Positions 26,740 to 35,032 are shown, numbered from the stretch's first letter. The stretch is 35,646 nt of DNA from DATLXH01 sp035576005 (GCA_035576005.1 DATLXH010000132.1:1-35646); one strand, 5' to 3'. Numbers and translations: made by a program. Notes: a model not told the origin generated them from the letters alone.

Positions 26740-26769
26740 ATCCTAACACGTGGGGCGGAGACGTTACAA
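26740..26769 (-). promoter_or_regulatory. Promoter for the rimP operon
   Basis: On the minus strand TTGTAA (26769-26764) and TAGGAT (26745-26740) are separated by 18 bases, each matching four of six consensus positions. The expected start near 26733 would put the antiterminator arm at the very 5' end of the transcript. Confidence 0.5.
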
Positions 26770-26833
26770 CACGACGTGTTTGGCGGGGGATTCCCGGGAG
26801 GGGGCGTTGATGGCGGCCCCGCAGGGGCCAAAA

Positions 26834-27009
26834 CCCTCTCCCCGGCGGGGAGAGGGTGGTCGCGTCAGCGACCGGGAGAGGGGTGGTGAGAGATACGAAG
26901 ACCTCGCCCCTTCCGACGGAATCGGGACACTTTCACGCCCCTCTCCCTGCTTCGCTTCGCTCGCTTCCCTCTCCCCGCCGGGGAGAGGGAACGCCGCTTC
27001 GCGGCTCAG
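26834..27009. repeat. Composite repeat copy C
   Basis: Same bipartite design and orientation as copies A and B. It has two CCCTCTCCCCGSCGGGGAGAGGG palindromes, the GGTCGCGTCAGCGACC hairpin, GAGAGATACGAAGACCTCGCCC in the middle, and the TGCTTCGCTTCGCTCGCTT hairpin. It lacks the outer GTCGTCCCGAGC and CAGTGAACCGG flanks. It separates the divergent rimP operon and methyltransferase gene. Confidence 0.9.
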
Positions 27010-27053
27010 CCCCGTCTCACAATTCTTCATTCTTGCGCAACAATAGCCGCTGA

Positions 27054-27884
27054 ATGCCTGACGCCCGTCCCTATCAGCTCCGTTACTCAGAGATCGCTCC
27101 TCTCATGGTCGACGAGGAGTCGAGGCGTAAGAAGGCCAGGAAGATTCTTGCGATTCTCCGCCACGCGCTCGTGGGACTCGACCTTCAAACTCTGAAGCTT
27201 CTCGACATCGGGAGCTCTGCGGGAATCATCACGAGCGAGCTTGCAAAACAGTTCGGACACGTCACCGGAATCGACATCGACGAGAGCGGTCTTCTGGGCG
27301 CGCGCAAGTACATGTGGCCGGAATCTTCGAATCCGCCAACTGCCCCCGAAGCGCCCTCATCGCGGCGGGCTCTTCTCCTCGGCGATGCGATGCGACTCCC
27401 CTTTTTCGACTCGTCGTTCGATGTTGTCATCCTCAATCATGTTTACGAGCACGTGCCGGACGCGCAGAAGCTGATCGACGAATCGTGGCGGGTGGTCAAG
27501 CCTGGCAGGATTGTCTACTTTGCCGCCGACAACCGGTTCGGACCCATCGAGCCTCACTATCGCCTGGCGGGACTGTCATGGTTTCCACGCCGAGTCTCCA
27601 ACGCGTACCTGAAAATCACGGGCAAAGGGTCTGTCTACTATGAACATTTGCTATCGCTACAATCTGTCCGAAGACTCGTCGCGCGGTTCGAACTTGACGA
27701 TTACACCTTGCGAGTGATTGGCGCACCCAATATTTACTTCGCGGATGATCAGATAAAACACGGCAAGTATGGTCGGGCACTTTTTGCTCTAGCCAGATTG
27801 TTCTATTGGTTTCTTCCAACATACCTTTTCATCTTGAGGAAACCAACGGACCGCAAGGGCTGTCTTGCCCAGTCACGGGAGTGA
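27054..27884 (+). CDS. Class I SAM-dependent methyltransferase
   Basis: A 276-residue Rossmann-fold methyltransferase of the Methyltransf_11 type. Motif I is LLDIGSSAGIITSELA (about 48-63), motif II acidic GIDIDES, then GDAMRLPFFDSSFDVVILNH (motifs III-IV) and a VVKPGRIVYFAADN strand. The C-terminal region (about 165-265) has hydrophobic stretches (ALFALARLFYWFLPTYLFIL) that may sit at the membrane. The substrate is unknown; similar proteins act in cell-surface glycan or lipid modification. No Shine-Dalgarno is clear at the ATG. Base composition becomes more AT-rich from its second half onward. Confidence 0.85.
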   Translation: MPDARPYQLRYSEIAPLMVDEESRRKKARKILAILRHALVGLDLQTLKLLDIGSSAGIITSELAKQFGHVTGIDIDESGLLGARKYMWPESSNPPTAPEAPSSRRALLLGDAMRLPFFDSSFDVVILNHVYEHVPDAQKLIDESWRVVKPGRIVYFAADNRFGPIEPHYRLAGLSWFPRRVSNAYLKITGKGSVYYEHLLSLQSVRRLVARFELDDYTLRVIGAPNIYFADDQIKHGKYGRALFALARLFYWFLPTYLFILRKPTDRKGCLAQSRE

Positions 27885-27927
27885 AATGCCCACCCCAGAC
27901 GAGATCGCTCTTCATGCCCGGAGCGCT

Positions 27928-27967
27928 AAGAAAGGACCGAAGTCGAAACCGACTTCGGTCCTTTCTT
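27928..27967 (+). terminator. Bidirectional intrinsic terminator
   Basis: A perfect 18-bp stem (27928-27945 with 27950-27967) with AAAC loop. AAGAAAGGACC on one side and GGTCCTTTCTT on the other give a pyrimidine-rich 3' arm in both directions. It lies between the convergent methyltransferase and protease genes. Confidence 0.8.
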
Positions 27968-28011
27968 GTGTCTGCCCCGATGCGCTACCAGCTCTAAGCC
28001 TTCACAAAAGA

Positions 28012-29382
28012 TCACGGATTTACGGCCCGACACCTCGTGGTTCCAAATCGCAGCATCAAATTCGGCGAGCCAGTCATGAGGCTATCCTCTTGACTTTTTA
28101 CGTCTAGGTAGTTGTTACTAATTATGTCAGGCGTCGCCAAGGTGCGCATCACATTCCACACCTGTAACCCATCGTAGGTCGGCGTGTCTTCGAGAATAAT
28201 GGCAGCTACTGCTGAGGCCAAGGGCGCCGAAAACGAGGTGCCTGACTTTGCCGATGCCCGGAAAGCGTTTGGCGACAAAACGCTCGCAGAATTGATATCC
28301 CAAGCGGGCGCAAAAATATCAACGCAGGCGCCATAATTTGATCCTACCGTTTCACTGTCTACCCATCTGCGGTCTGGGCCATTGGGCCGATTTCTCAGGG
28401 AGGTGCCCCCCACGGTAATCGCCCCGCCTACCCGTGCGGGGGTAGTCTTACAGGCGTTATCATTCTGATTGTTCGCAGAGGTTACTACTGTGAACCCATT
28501 CATAATGAGTTCGCCGACCTTCGTATCCAGGTAGCCGGAGTCTGGATCCAGCTCTTCCCGATAGAAGCTCATATTGACCACGGCGGGACGTCGATGAGTC
28601 TGTGCATTTACGTAATTGATACCCGAAACTATCGAAGATGTACTCGCAGCGCCTTGGCAACCTGCTACGCGGACTGAAATCATGTGAGCGCGTTTAGCAA
28701 AGCCGTTCACGTTGCCACCCAATACTGACGCCACTGCGGTACCGTGACCTGACGTCAGACACTCTGTATCGTAGCACTCACCGGGGGGCGGGAATACGCA
28801 TCCTCCATTGTTGGGATTGCATGGAGTAGTGCACGGATTTGTGGAGCCACGGGGAACCTCCCAAAAATCCTGACCAGCCTCCACGCGACTAGTTCCATCT
28901 GTGTTCAGGAACTCTTGGTGATTAGCCAATATGCCTGTGTCAAGGATAAAAACGTTGACGCCTAACCCCGCTCCACTACAATAATTGAAATAGTTATCGA
29001 GCGGCAGCGAGGTCTGATCCACCCGATCAAGATGCCAAGGAGGGGATAACTGTCCGCCGGAGATATAGAAGCGCGCATCTTCCTCCACGAAGTCGACGAG
29101 CGGATGCTGGGCGATCAATTCGATCATCCGATCGCTACCGCGCACTCCCAAACCTTTCGTGCCGGTCGTCCATTTGCTAAAAACCTGAGCGCCGTACACC
29201 CCTTCGAAAACTTTAACCAAGGCATCTAAATCAGCAACGCCTGGCTTCAGAACGACGATAAATTGATTCGGAATCTTGTCCGTTTTGCGACGAATGCCGG
29301 CCGCATCTAAGCTCGTTGAGAAAATGCATAACGCCAGGATCGCTACAGAAAAACATGTCGACGCAGGTTGTTTTCTATTCAC
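28012..29382 (-). CDS. Secreted subtilisin-family (S8) serine protease
   Basis: A 456-residue pre-pro-protease. The signal peptide is about 1-27 (CFSVAILALCIFSTSLDA). An I9 inhibitor-like propeptide follows (about 37-107, FIVVLKPG...FVEEDARFY). The S8 catalytic domain has the triad Asp148 (FILDTGI), His213 (TSGHGTAVASVLGG) and Ser383 (SGTSFSAPLASA), plus an oxyanion Asn at 304-305. Most similar to proteinase K/aqualysin types. Odd: a Cys-rich insert at 184-208 between Asp and His (CTTPCNPNNGGC...GECYDTEC). The start is GTG with AGGGGG upstream. GC is lower than in the housekeeping genes. The substrate is unknown. Confidence 0.92.
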   Translation of the reverse strand: MNRKQPASTCFSVAILALCIFSTSLDAAGIRRKTDKIPNQFIVVLKPGVADLDALVKVFEGVYGAQVFSKWTTGTKGLGVRGSDRMIELIAQHPLVDFVEEDARFYISGGQLSPPWHLDRVDQTSLPLDNYFNYCSGAGLGVNVFILDTGILANHQEFLNTDGTSRVEAGQDFWEVPRGSTNPCTTPCNPNNGGCVFPPPGECYDTECLTSGHGTAVASVLGGNVNGFAKRAHMISVRVAGCQGAASTSSIVSGINYVNAQTHRRPAVVNMSFYREELDPDSGYLDTKVGELIMNGFTVVTSANNQNDNACKTTPARVGGAITVGGTSLRNRPNGPDRRWVDSETVGSNYGACVDIFAPAWDINSASVLSPNAFRASAKSGTSFSAPLASAVAAIILEDTPTYDGLQVWNVMRTLATPDIISNNYLDVKSQEDSLMTGSPNLMLRFGTTRCRAVNP

Positions 29383-29606
29383 CGAGGAACCCCCTTAACT
29401 AGAAAATTTTTCACCGTCGAAATCTTCAGAAATCGTGCCACTCCGAACCAAGAGATAAAACTTGCGACCAGAAAAGACTGGTTTGCCGCGGTTCACTGAA
29501 CCTAAGCAGAACCACGGCGAAATTCAAGTTTCGGCCGGGACAAAGTCGACGCGATAGCGGCGGCAGCCAAGGCACACCTTCACGCCCAAGAGTTGCATCG
29601 ATAACA

Positions 29607-29634
29607 GAAAAGCCGCGCTTTCGCGCGGCTTTTC
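29607..29634 (-). terminator. Intrinsic terminator of the secreted-protein gene
   Basis: A perfect 12-bp stem GAAAAGCCGCGC/GCGCGGCTTTTC with a GAAA loop on the minus strand, beginning about 22 bases after the stop of the gene at 29656. The T-rich 3' arm fits an intrinsic terminator. The 224 bases between it and the protease gene (29383-29606) hold no visible gene. Confidence 0.8.
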
Positions 29635-29655
29635 AAAGAAATACGAATTCGTCGC

Positions 29656-30663
29656 TTATCTGCGTCGGGTCGCTCTACGCGGAGCCTTCTGCGGATAGAG
29701 CGCTCCGATGGCTTCATTAGTAAGAGGACCAAGATACTGCGGCTCGAGATATGTCGGGTCGTTTGAGACGTTATCGAGTGAAACGCCGTAAGCGTAGAAG
29801 GCAGGGCATCCATCCTCGCAGCCCACAGGAGGGTTGGCTACCGGAGTTACCGATACCTGCTCGATCACGACGTAACCGATTCCTGTGAACCCGGCCACCA
29901 TGTTCGTGATGTTCGACTGAATACGACCTAGAGGACCGAGGTCGACCTCGAACGGCGAGCCGACCTGTGCACGCGTTGCCTCGCTGAAGGCGGTGACGCG
30001 GAGCTTGGTCGTTGAATATTGTGTTGCGTTGACGAGTCCGATGTTGGTTCGAAAGCCGCCGCTTCCCGGGGCACCGGTCGTTGTCACGCCCGAAATCGTA
30101 ACCTTGCTGAGATTCACAGCGTCGGCATTTCGTGACGCATAGAGGTACCAGGGCATTCCCGGGAAATCGTTTCCGAAAGAACATGGAAGCGTGGGTCCGG
30201 CGGCCGTAACGCAATTGCCGGTCGTGTAGGCTCGCGATTCCACCGTGATATTGCGGCAATTTGTTTCACCGGGGAGGCCGCAGTCACCGCAGGTAGATCC
30301 CGCACGGCAGGCGAAGAAGAGCAGGGTGCCGTTGAAAGTGGTCTGGTTCAGGCCACTCTGCACAAATTTGACGTACGTGCGCCTCTCCCCTGGCTCGAGA
30401 ACCGCCAGCGGTCTGGTGGCGCCTACCGCGCCACTATTGTCCCCTGTGGTGTTCGCGAGCAGCGCTACATCAACCTGCACACGGTCGGTGGTGGTATTCG
30501 TGATGGTCACATCCTGATCGAAGAAAGCGCCCGCGGCCCCTGGCACACCACCGAGGCCATTGAGCAGATAGATCTGATCAGCAGCGCGGAAGTTGTTCGC
30601 CATCGCGCTTCCGGCGACGAGCAACGAGAGTGACGCCATTGCGGCAAGTCTGAACTTCTGCAT
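29656..30663 (-). CDS. Secreted protein of unknown function
   Basis: A 335-residue protein with a signal peptide (residues 1-22, MASLSLLVAGSAMA then N). The mature part is beta-rich, with Thr/Asn/Val-rich stretches such as FDQDVTITNTTTDRVQVDV. It has a Cys-rich segment near 118-160 (FACRAGSTCGDCG...NCRNITVES...GNCVTAAGPTLPC) and a further Cys pair (GCEDGCP). It ends in a short basic tail (APRRATRRR). AGGGGA lies about 8 bases before the ATG and a terminator follows. No known domain is recognised. The likely location is periplasm or outside the cell. Confidence 0.8.
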   Translation of the reverse strand: MQKFRLAAMASLSLLVAGSAMANNFRAADQIYLLNGLGGVPGAAGAFFDQDVTITNTTTDRVQVDVALLANTTGDNSGAVGATRPLAVLEPGERRTYVKFVQSGLNQTTFNGTLLFFACRAGSTCGDCGLPGETNCRNITVESRAYTTGNCVTAAGPTLPCSFGNDFPGMPWYLYASRNADAVNLSKVTISGVTTTGAPGSGGFRTNIGLVNATQYSTTKLRVTAFSEATRAQVGSPFEVDLGPLGRIQSNITNMVAGFTGIGYVVIEQVSVTPVANPPVGCEDGCPAFYAYGVSLDNVSNDPTYLEPQYLGPLTNEAIGALYPQKAPRRATRRR

Positions 30664-30848
30664 AGGTAAATCCCCTTTTCTGAACTCTGAATTTTGTCTA
30701 GTGAAACTGCTCTTCCGGCATTGTAATCGAACCGGCAGGTGACCTCCCCAAATTTCAGGACCCGTTGGAGTGACTCAAGTCACAGACCGTTTCATGGCGC
30801 AGTCGCATTCCCAGGCAACTCTTCGCGCTCTCCCCTATCCTTAGACGG

Positions 30849-31799
30849 ATGAATGCACCGATCCGTCTACAGGTCGACGACGAAGCAGAGGGTCTCCGCC
30901 TCGATCAGGCTTTGAACGTCCTGGTATCAGACTTGAGCCGGAGCCGCCTGGCTCGATTGATCTCCGAGGGACGCGTAACCCTCGATGGCGCTCCGGTCAT
31001 CAAGAGCTCTACCCACGTAGCACTCGGCCAGTGGATCGAGCTCGATCTGCCTGAAGCGTCAGCTACGAGAGTCCTGGCGCAGGACCTGCCGCTCGAGATC
31101 GTGTTTCAGGATAGCGACATCGTTGTGATCAATAAGCCCGCCGGCCTGGTGGTCCATCCTTCCGCGGGTCATGCGGAAGGGACGCTCGTTAACGCCCTGC
31201 TGCATCACGTTCGCGACTTGAGCGGCATCGGTGGGGAAATTCGTCCTGGCATCGTCCACCGTCTCGACAAGGACACAAGCGGGCTGATGGTCATCGCCAA
31301 GAATGATCGCGCTCATCAGGGACTGACCTCCGTGTGGAACAGTGACGCGGTTCGGAAGGAGTACCTCGCCATCGTGTACGGAACTCCGAAGCAGCCCGCC
31401 GGCGTGATCGAAGCGCCCATTGGACGCGATCCTCACGACAGGCAGAGGATGGCAATCGTCACTAACGGACGAAAGGCGGTCACGCATTACGTTGTCGTGG
31501 AGGAGCTGCGTCATTCGTCCCTGCTCCGCTGCCGACTCGAGACAGGACGGACGCATCAGATCCGCGTTCACCTCAAACTCCTCGGGCACCCGATCGTCGG
31601 CGATCCTGTCTACTCAGGACCGCAGTGGAAAGGTGTACCGCACAGACCGTCGCAGAAAGCGTTTGCGGCCTTCGCGCGACAGGCTCTCCACGCGGTCAAG
31701 TTGACGTTCCCGCATCCGGGATATGGGGAGGTCATGATCTTCGACGCGGAGATGCCAGGAGACATGCAGGAGTTGCTGGGTGTGATACGGGAGGGGTGA
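30849..31799 (+). CDS. rluD: Ribosomal large-subunit pseudouridine synthase, RluD family
   Basis: RluA/RluD-family enzyme that converts uridines of 23S rRNA to pseudouridine. The 316-residue protein has an N-terminal S4 RNA-binding domain (about 15-70, LRLDQALNVLVSDLSRSRL) and the catalytic motif GIVHRLDKDTSGLMVIAK with Asp140. The downstream signatures TGRTHQIRVHLKLLGHPIVGD and RQALHAVKLTFPHP are present. Which of the RluD positions it modifies cannot be told from sequence alone. Repeat copy D follows 70 bases after the stop. Confidence 0.94.
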   Translation: MNAPIRLQVDDEAEGLRLDQALNVLVSDLSRSRLARLISEGRVTLDGAPVIKSSTHVALGQWIELDLPEASATRVLAQDLPLEIVFQDSDIVVINKPAGLVVHPSAGHAEGTLVNALLHHVRDLSGIGGEIRPGIVHRLDKDTSGLMVIAKNDRAHQGLTSVWNSDAVRKEYLAIVYGTPKQPAGVIEAPIGRDPHDRQRMAIVTNGRKAVTHYVVVEELRHSSLLRCRLETGRTHQIRVHLKLLGHPIVGDPVYSGPQWKGVPHRPSQKAFAAFARQALHAVKLTFPHPGYGEVMIFDAEMPGDMQELLGVIREG

Positions 31800-31870
31800 G
31801 GTAGCCCGATCGACCGCCGAAGGGGTCTGCGACGGCCGAAGGGTTTGTCTGCGACCGCCGAAGGCGGTCT

Positions 31871-32119
31871 CCCTCTCCCCGGCGGGGAGAGGGAAGCGAG
31901 CGAAGCGAAGCAGGGAGAGGGGCGTGAAAGTCTCGCGACGGTGTTGCGGGAGAGCCAGGACCCCCCGCAGTCTGGCGATTGACCCGACTGCAGTCTAACC
32001 ATCGTAGAAAATGCCACGTGTCCCGACGTTCGCTCGCACTTTTTTGAGTGCCTCGCGAGACTGTTACGCCCCTCTCCCGGTCGCTCGACGCGACCACCCT
32101 CTCCCCGCCGGGGAGAGGG
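31871..32119. repeat. Composite repeat copy D (opposite orientation, long middle)
   Basis: Two half-elements face each other. 31871-31938 is the reverse complement of the right half of copy A, and 32053-32119 of the left half. They are joined by about 115 bases of unrelated DNA (31939-32052) instead of the usual 50 or so. Each half ends inward with GTGAAAGTCTCGCGA or TCGCGAGACTGTTACG, so the inner ends are also inverted repeats. No gene lies in the 360 bases between rluD and the nuclease gene. Confidence 0.85.
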
Positions 32120-32159
32120 GAGCGCGCGCTTGCGTCGTGCCGAGGTAGGATCGGATTCT

Positions 32160-32555
32160 ATGATTCGACAGGGAAGTCATGCGCGACGATCGTTAATCGG
32201 AGCCGCGCGGGAACTTCGAAAGCGCGAGACGACTGCTGAAAGGGTCTTGTGGGCGATGCTGCGGAGGCAGGCGCTATTCGGTTTCAAGTTCCGCAGACAA
32301 CATCAGATTGGGGAGTTCGTCGTGGATTTCTACTGCGCGGAGTTGAAGCTCGCGGTGGAGATGGATGGGAAGGGCCATCTCGGCGAGTTGCAGGCGAAAC
32401 TCGACGTTCGTCGGACCGAAGAGCTGCAGCACCTCGGCCTGACGATCCTCCGGTTCGAGAATGAGGATGCTGTTGTGAATCCATCGTTTGTTCGCGAACA
32501 GATTTCTAGAGTCATCGGCGAGTTGAAACGATTGCGAACCCCTAACGGTGCGTGA
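32160..32555 (+). CDS. DUF559 (Vsr-like PD-(D/E)XK) endonuclease-domain protein
   Basis: A 131-residue protein of the DUF559 family, related in fold to very-short-patch-repair endonucleases. Typical features are ARELRKRETTAERVLWAMLR near the N-terminus, then FKFRRQHQIGEFVVDFYC with the active-site Asp, ELKLAVEMDGKGH, and the C-terminal LTILRFENEDAVVNP. The ATG at 32160 is preferred (GAGG about 15 bases upstream); a TTG at 32130 is the alternative. It is bracketed by direct copies of one repeat half-element (32053-32119 and 32566-32631). The biochemical role of the family is unproven; its link with the repeats is discussed as a finding. Confidence 0.88.
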   Translation: MIRQGSHARRSLIGAARELRKRETTAERVLWAMLRRQALFGFKFRRQHQIGEFVVDFYCAELKLAVEMDGKGHLGELQAKLDVRRTEELQHLGLTILRFENEDAVVNPSFVREQISRVIGELKRLRTPNGA

Positions 32556-32565
32556 GCCGCAACCA

Positions 32566-32631
32566 TCGCGAGACTGTTACGCCCCTCTCCCGGTCGCTGG
32601 CGCGACCACCCTCTCCCCGCCGGGGAGAGGG
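32566..32631. repeat. Composite repeat half-element E
   Basis: A single half-element almost identical to 32053-32119 and in the same orientation. It begins TCGCGAGACTGTTACGCCCC, then has a GGTCGCTGGCGCGACC hairpin and the 23-bp palindrome. The only changes are in the small hairpin loop. It follows the DUF559 stop by ten bases and ends 40 bases before the transporter stop. Confidence 0.9.
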
Positions 32632-32670
32632 TAACCCGACGCGGCTCCGCCGCGCGGACTTAGAGCAAAC

Positions 32671-34128
32671 TTACAGCAGCATTCCCGCGATCGTCGCTGT
32701 CAGAAAGTTCGCGAGTGTGCCCGCGATCATTGCCCGCAACCCCAGTCTCGCGATGTCCCCACGTCGCGACGGCGCCAGGGAGCCTATGCCGCCAATCTGC
32801 ATGGCGATCGATGAGAAATTCGCGAAGCCACACAGAGCGTACGTCGCGATCACGAGGCTGCGTGGCGAGAGGGTCTCTGCAATCGTGCCGAGCTTGACGA
32901 ACGCCACGAACTCGTTGAGCACCATCCGAGTGCCGAGCAGATTGCCGATCGCGAGACTCTCGCTCCAGGAAACTCCCATCGCCCACGCAATCGGCCGGAA
33001 GATCCACCCGAGCACCTGATCGAGGCTGGAAGGGAAGAACTGACCGATCGCGGTCAGGCTGCTGCCGAGCGGATCGACGAGCCGCCGACCTGCCAGGAGA
33101 ATCGTATCGTGCGCCCAGAGAAAGCAGCCGTTCACGAGCGCAACCAGTGCGATGAACGCAATCAGCATTCCGGCCACGTTCATCGCCAGATGCAGTCCTT
33201 CGATCGCTCCCCGACCCGCCGCATCGATGATGTTCACATCCTGCTGCTCAACCACCACCTCGACATCTTTCCCGGTCTTTGGCTCCTCGGTTTCGGGAAC
33301 GATGATCTTCGACATCATGATGGCACCGGGCGCAGTCATGATCACAGCAGTCAGCAGATGAATGATGTCGACCTTCGCGACCATGACGTACGCAGCCATG
33401 ATCCCGCCGGATACATGCGCCATCCCTGCCGTCATGATTGTCATGAGCTCGGAGCGAGTCATCTCCGGAAGGAACGGCCGGATGGTGAGCGGCGCTTCCG
33501 TTTGTCCCATGAAGATCGACGCGGCAACTGAAGTCGACTCGGCTCCTGAAACGCCCATGAAACGACTCATGATTTTGGCAAAGAACCTGACCACCACCTG
33601 CATCGCTCCGATGTAGTAGAGAACCGCGAAGATCGAGGCGATGAAGATGATCGTGGGCAATACCTGAAACGCGAAGATGAAGCCGGTCGAGGTTGACGCG
33701 TCAGCGAGTGGACCGAAGACGAACTTTGCCCCTTCGATCGTGAAGCCGATCAGCTTGTTGACGAGGTCCTTAATCTTCGAAAAGAAGAAGGCAAGCAGAT
33801 TGAAGCGAAGAAAAAGAACCGCCGAGATGACCCCGTAGATGCTCCAGAGCAGCCGGCGAGAGGCGACCGGGATCCGGCGCGAGACGAGGACCATGACGAT
33901 CGTGAGAATGATGAAGATCGCCATCCCTGCTGCCTGCGACATCCCGGGCGCAAGGAAAAGGAGAGCATTGGAGATCGGCACGCCCTTGAGAACTGCCACG
34001 GCCGTGACGATCTGAAGGACCAGGCCCCAGACGACGATTCGCATCTGGATCGCTCGCCGATTCGTCGAGAGTGCGAACGCGATCGCCATGATCAGGAAAA
34101 ACCCGATCAGCGCGGAAAAACGCTCCAT
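32671..34128 (-). CDS. nupC: Concentrative nucleoside transporter (CNT/NupC family)
   Basis: Cation-coupled inner-membrane importer of nucleosides. The 485-residue hydrophobic protein has the CNT signatures GAESTSVAASIFMGQTEAPL (substrate-site HP1/TM4 region) and NEFVAF near residue 390, together with CGFANFSSIAMQIGG near the end. A hydrophilic loop (about 275-305, PETEEPKTGKDVEVVVEQQD) precedes the C-terminal half. AAGGAG lies 8 bases before the ATG. It follows the purine nucleoside phosphorylase gene by 81 bases on the same strand, so uptake and phosphorolysis of purine nucleosides are likely coupled. Coupling to H+ or Na+ is not decidable here. Confidence 0.93.
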   Translation of the reverse strand: MERFSALIGFFLIMAIAFALSTNRRAIQMRIVVWGLVLQIVTAVAVLKGVPISNALLFLAPGMSQAAGMAIFIILTIVMVLVSRRIPVASRRLLWSIYGVISAVLFLRFNLLAFFFSKIKDLVNKLIGFTIEGAKFVFGPLADASTSTGFIFAFQVLPTIIFIASIFAVLYYIGAMQVVVRFFAKIMSRFMGVSGAESTSVAASIFMGQTEAPLTIRPFLPEMTRSELMTIMTAGMAHVSGGIMAAYVMVAKVDIIHLLTAVIMTAPGAIMMSKIIVPETEEPKTGKDVEVVVEQQDVNIIDAAGRGAIEGLHLAMNVAGMLIAFIALVALVNGCFLWAHDTILLAGRRLVDPLGSSLTAIGQFFPSSLDQVLGWIFRPIAWAMGVSWSESLAIGNLLGTRMVLNEFVAFVKLGTIAETLSPRSLVIATYALCGFANFSSIAMQIGGIGSLAPSRRGDIARLGLRAMIAGTLANFLTATIAGMLL

Positions 34129-34209
34129 CGTTTTACTCCTTGGTTTGGTTGGTAGAGGACTTTTGGCCTTTTACAGACTGAGCCACAGGTAAGTCAAATG
34201 CATTCTCGA

Positions 34210-35025
34210 CTACCCCATTCTCGAGATCGCCCCAAGAACCAGCGCCGTGAACTGTTTCTGCACGCGCGCGGTCGTATCCATGACTTCCTGATGCGTCAGT
34301 TTTTGCGGCAGGATGCCGGCGGCCATGTTCGTGATGCAGGAGATCCCGAGCGCAGGGATTCCCATGTGTGCCAGAGCGATGACATCCGGAACGGTCGACA
34401 TACCGACAGCGTCGGCGCCAAGGGTTCGGAACATCCGTATCTCAGCGGGCGTCTCGTATGTAGGGCCGGAGAGCCCCAGATAAACGCCTTCGCGCAACTC
34501 GACTCCTTCGTCAGTGGCGGCACTTCGAGCGAAATCTCTGAGCTCCACTGGATAGGCGAAGCTCATGTCGGGAAAGCGCGGGCCCAGCTCATCAATATTC
34601 TTGCCGCGGAGCGGATTGACGCCGAAGAAATTGATGTGATCAGAAATCAGCATCAGGTCGCCGGGACGATACGCGGTGTTGACTCCCCCGGCTGCGTTCG
34701 TAACGATCGCCGTTCTGACACCGAGCCTGCCCAGCAACCGCGGAAGGAACAGCACCTGCTCCATCGAATAGCCTTCGTAGTAGTGAACCCTCCCCTGCAT
34801 GATTGCGACGTCAATCACCCCCACCTTTCCAAGGATCAGTTTCCCCGAATGGCCCGCCACGGAAGATACGGGAGCGTCGGGGATGTCACTGAAAGGGATC
34901 ACGACTTCAGCGTCGACGGCGTCGACAACGTTCCCAAGGCCGGATCCGAGGATCACGCCGACAGTGGGCGCAAGTTTCGAGCGGGACTGTAAGTACTTCA
35001 GCGCTTCGTTCAATTTCTCGAGCAT
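34210..35025 (-). CDS. punA: Purine nucleoside phosphorylase, class I (trimeric type)
   Basis: Cleaves inosine and guanosine with phosphate to free base and ribose-1-phosphate. The 271-residue protein starts MLEKLNEALKYLQSR and shows the family motifs VILGSGLG (phosphate loop), VTNAAGGVN, GLSGPTYETPAEIRMFRTLG with the purine-site Glu, GADAVGMSTVPDVI, and CITNMAAG. The Asn in the last motif fits 6-oxopurine preference. Earlier in-frame starts (to 35166) read through repeat DNA and are rejected. A perfect TATAAT ends 7 bases upstream of the ATG and no Shine-Dalgarno is present, so the mRNA may be leaderless. The nucleoside transporter follows. Confidence 0.94.
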   Translation of the reverse strand: MLEKLNEALKYLQSRSKLAPTVGVILGSGLGNVVDAVDAEVVIPFSDIPDAPVSSVAGHSGKLILGKVGVIDVAIMQGRVHYYEGYSMEQVLFLPRLLGRLGVRTAIVTNAAGGVNTAYRPGDLMLISDHINFFGVNPLRGKNIDELGPRFPDMSFAYPVELRDFARSAATDEGVELREGVYLGLSGPTYETPAEIRMFRTLGADAVGMSTVPDVIALAHMGIPALGISCITNMAAGILPQKLTHQEVMDTTARVQKQFTALVLGAISRMG

Positions 35026-35032
35026 GCGGCGG

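Noticed and set aside
26667..26831. A longer RimP start at 26831
   Set aside because: The extra residues are translated from the leader terminator and promoter region; family homology begins at MNRLPQRIEEE.
29400..29420. AGAAAATTTTTCACCG upstream of the protease as a second Rex site
   Set aside because: Only one half (TTCAC) fits; the other half lacks the TGTGAA needed, so it is a poor match compared with 369-386.
14635..32631. A CRISPR array formed by the recurring repeats
   Set aside because: Copies are kilobases apart, palindromic and of variable length, with no regular spacers and no cas genes.
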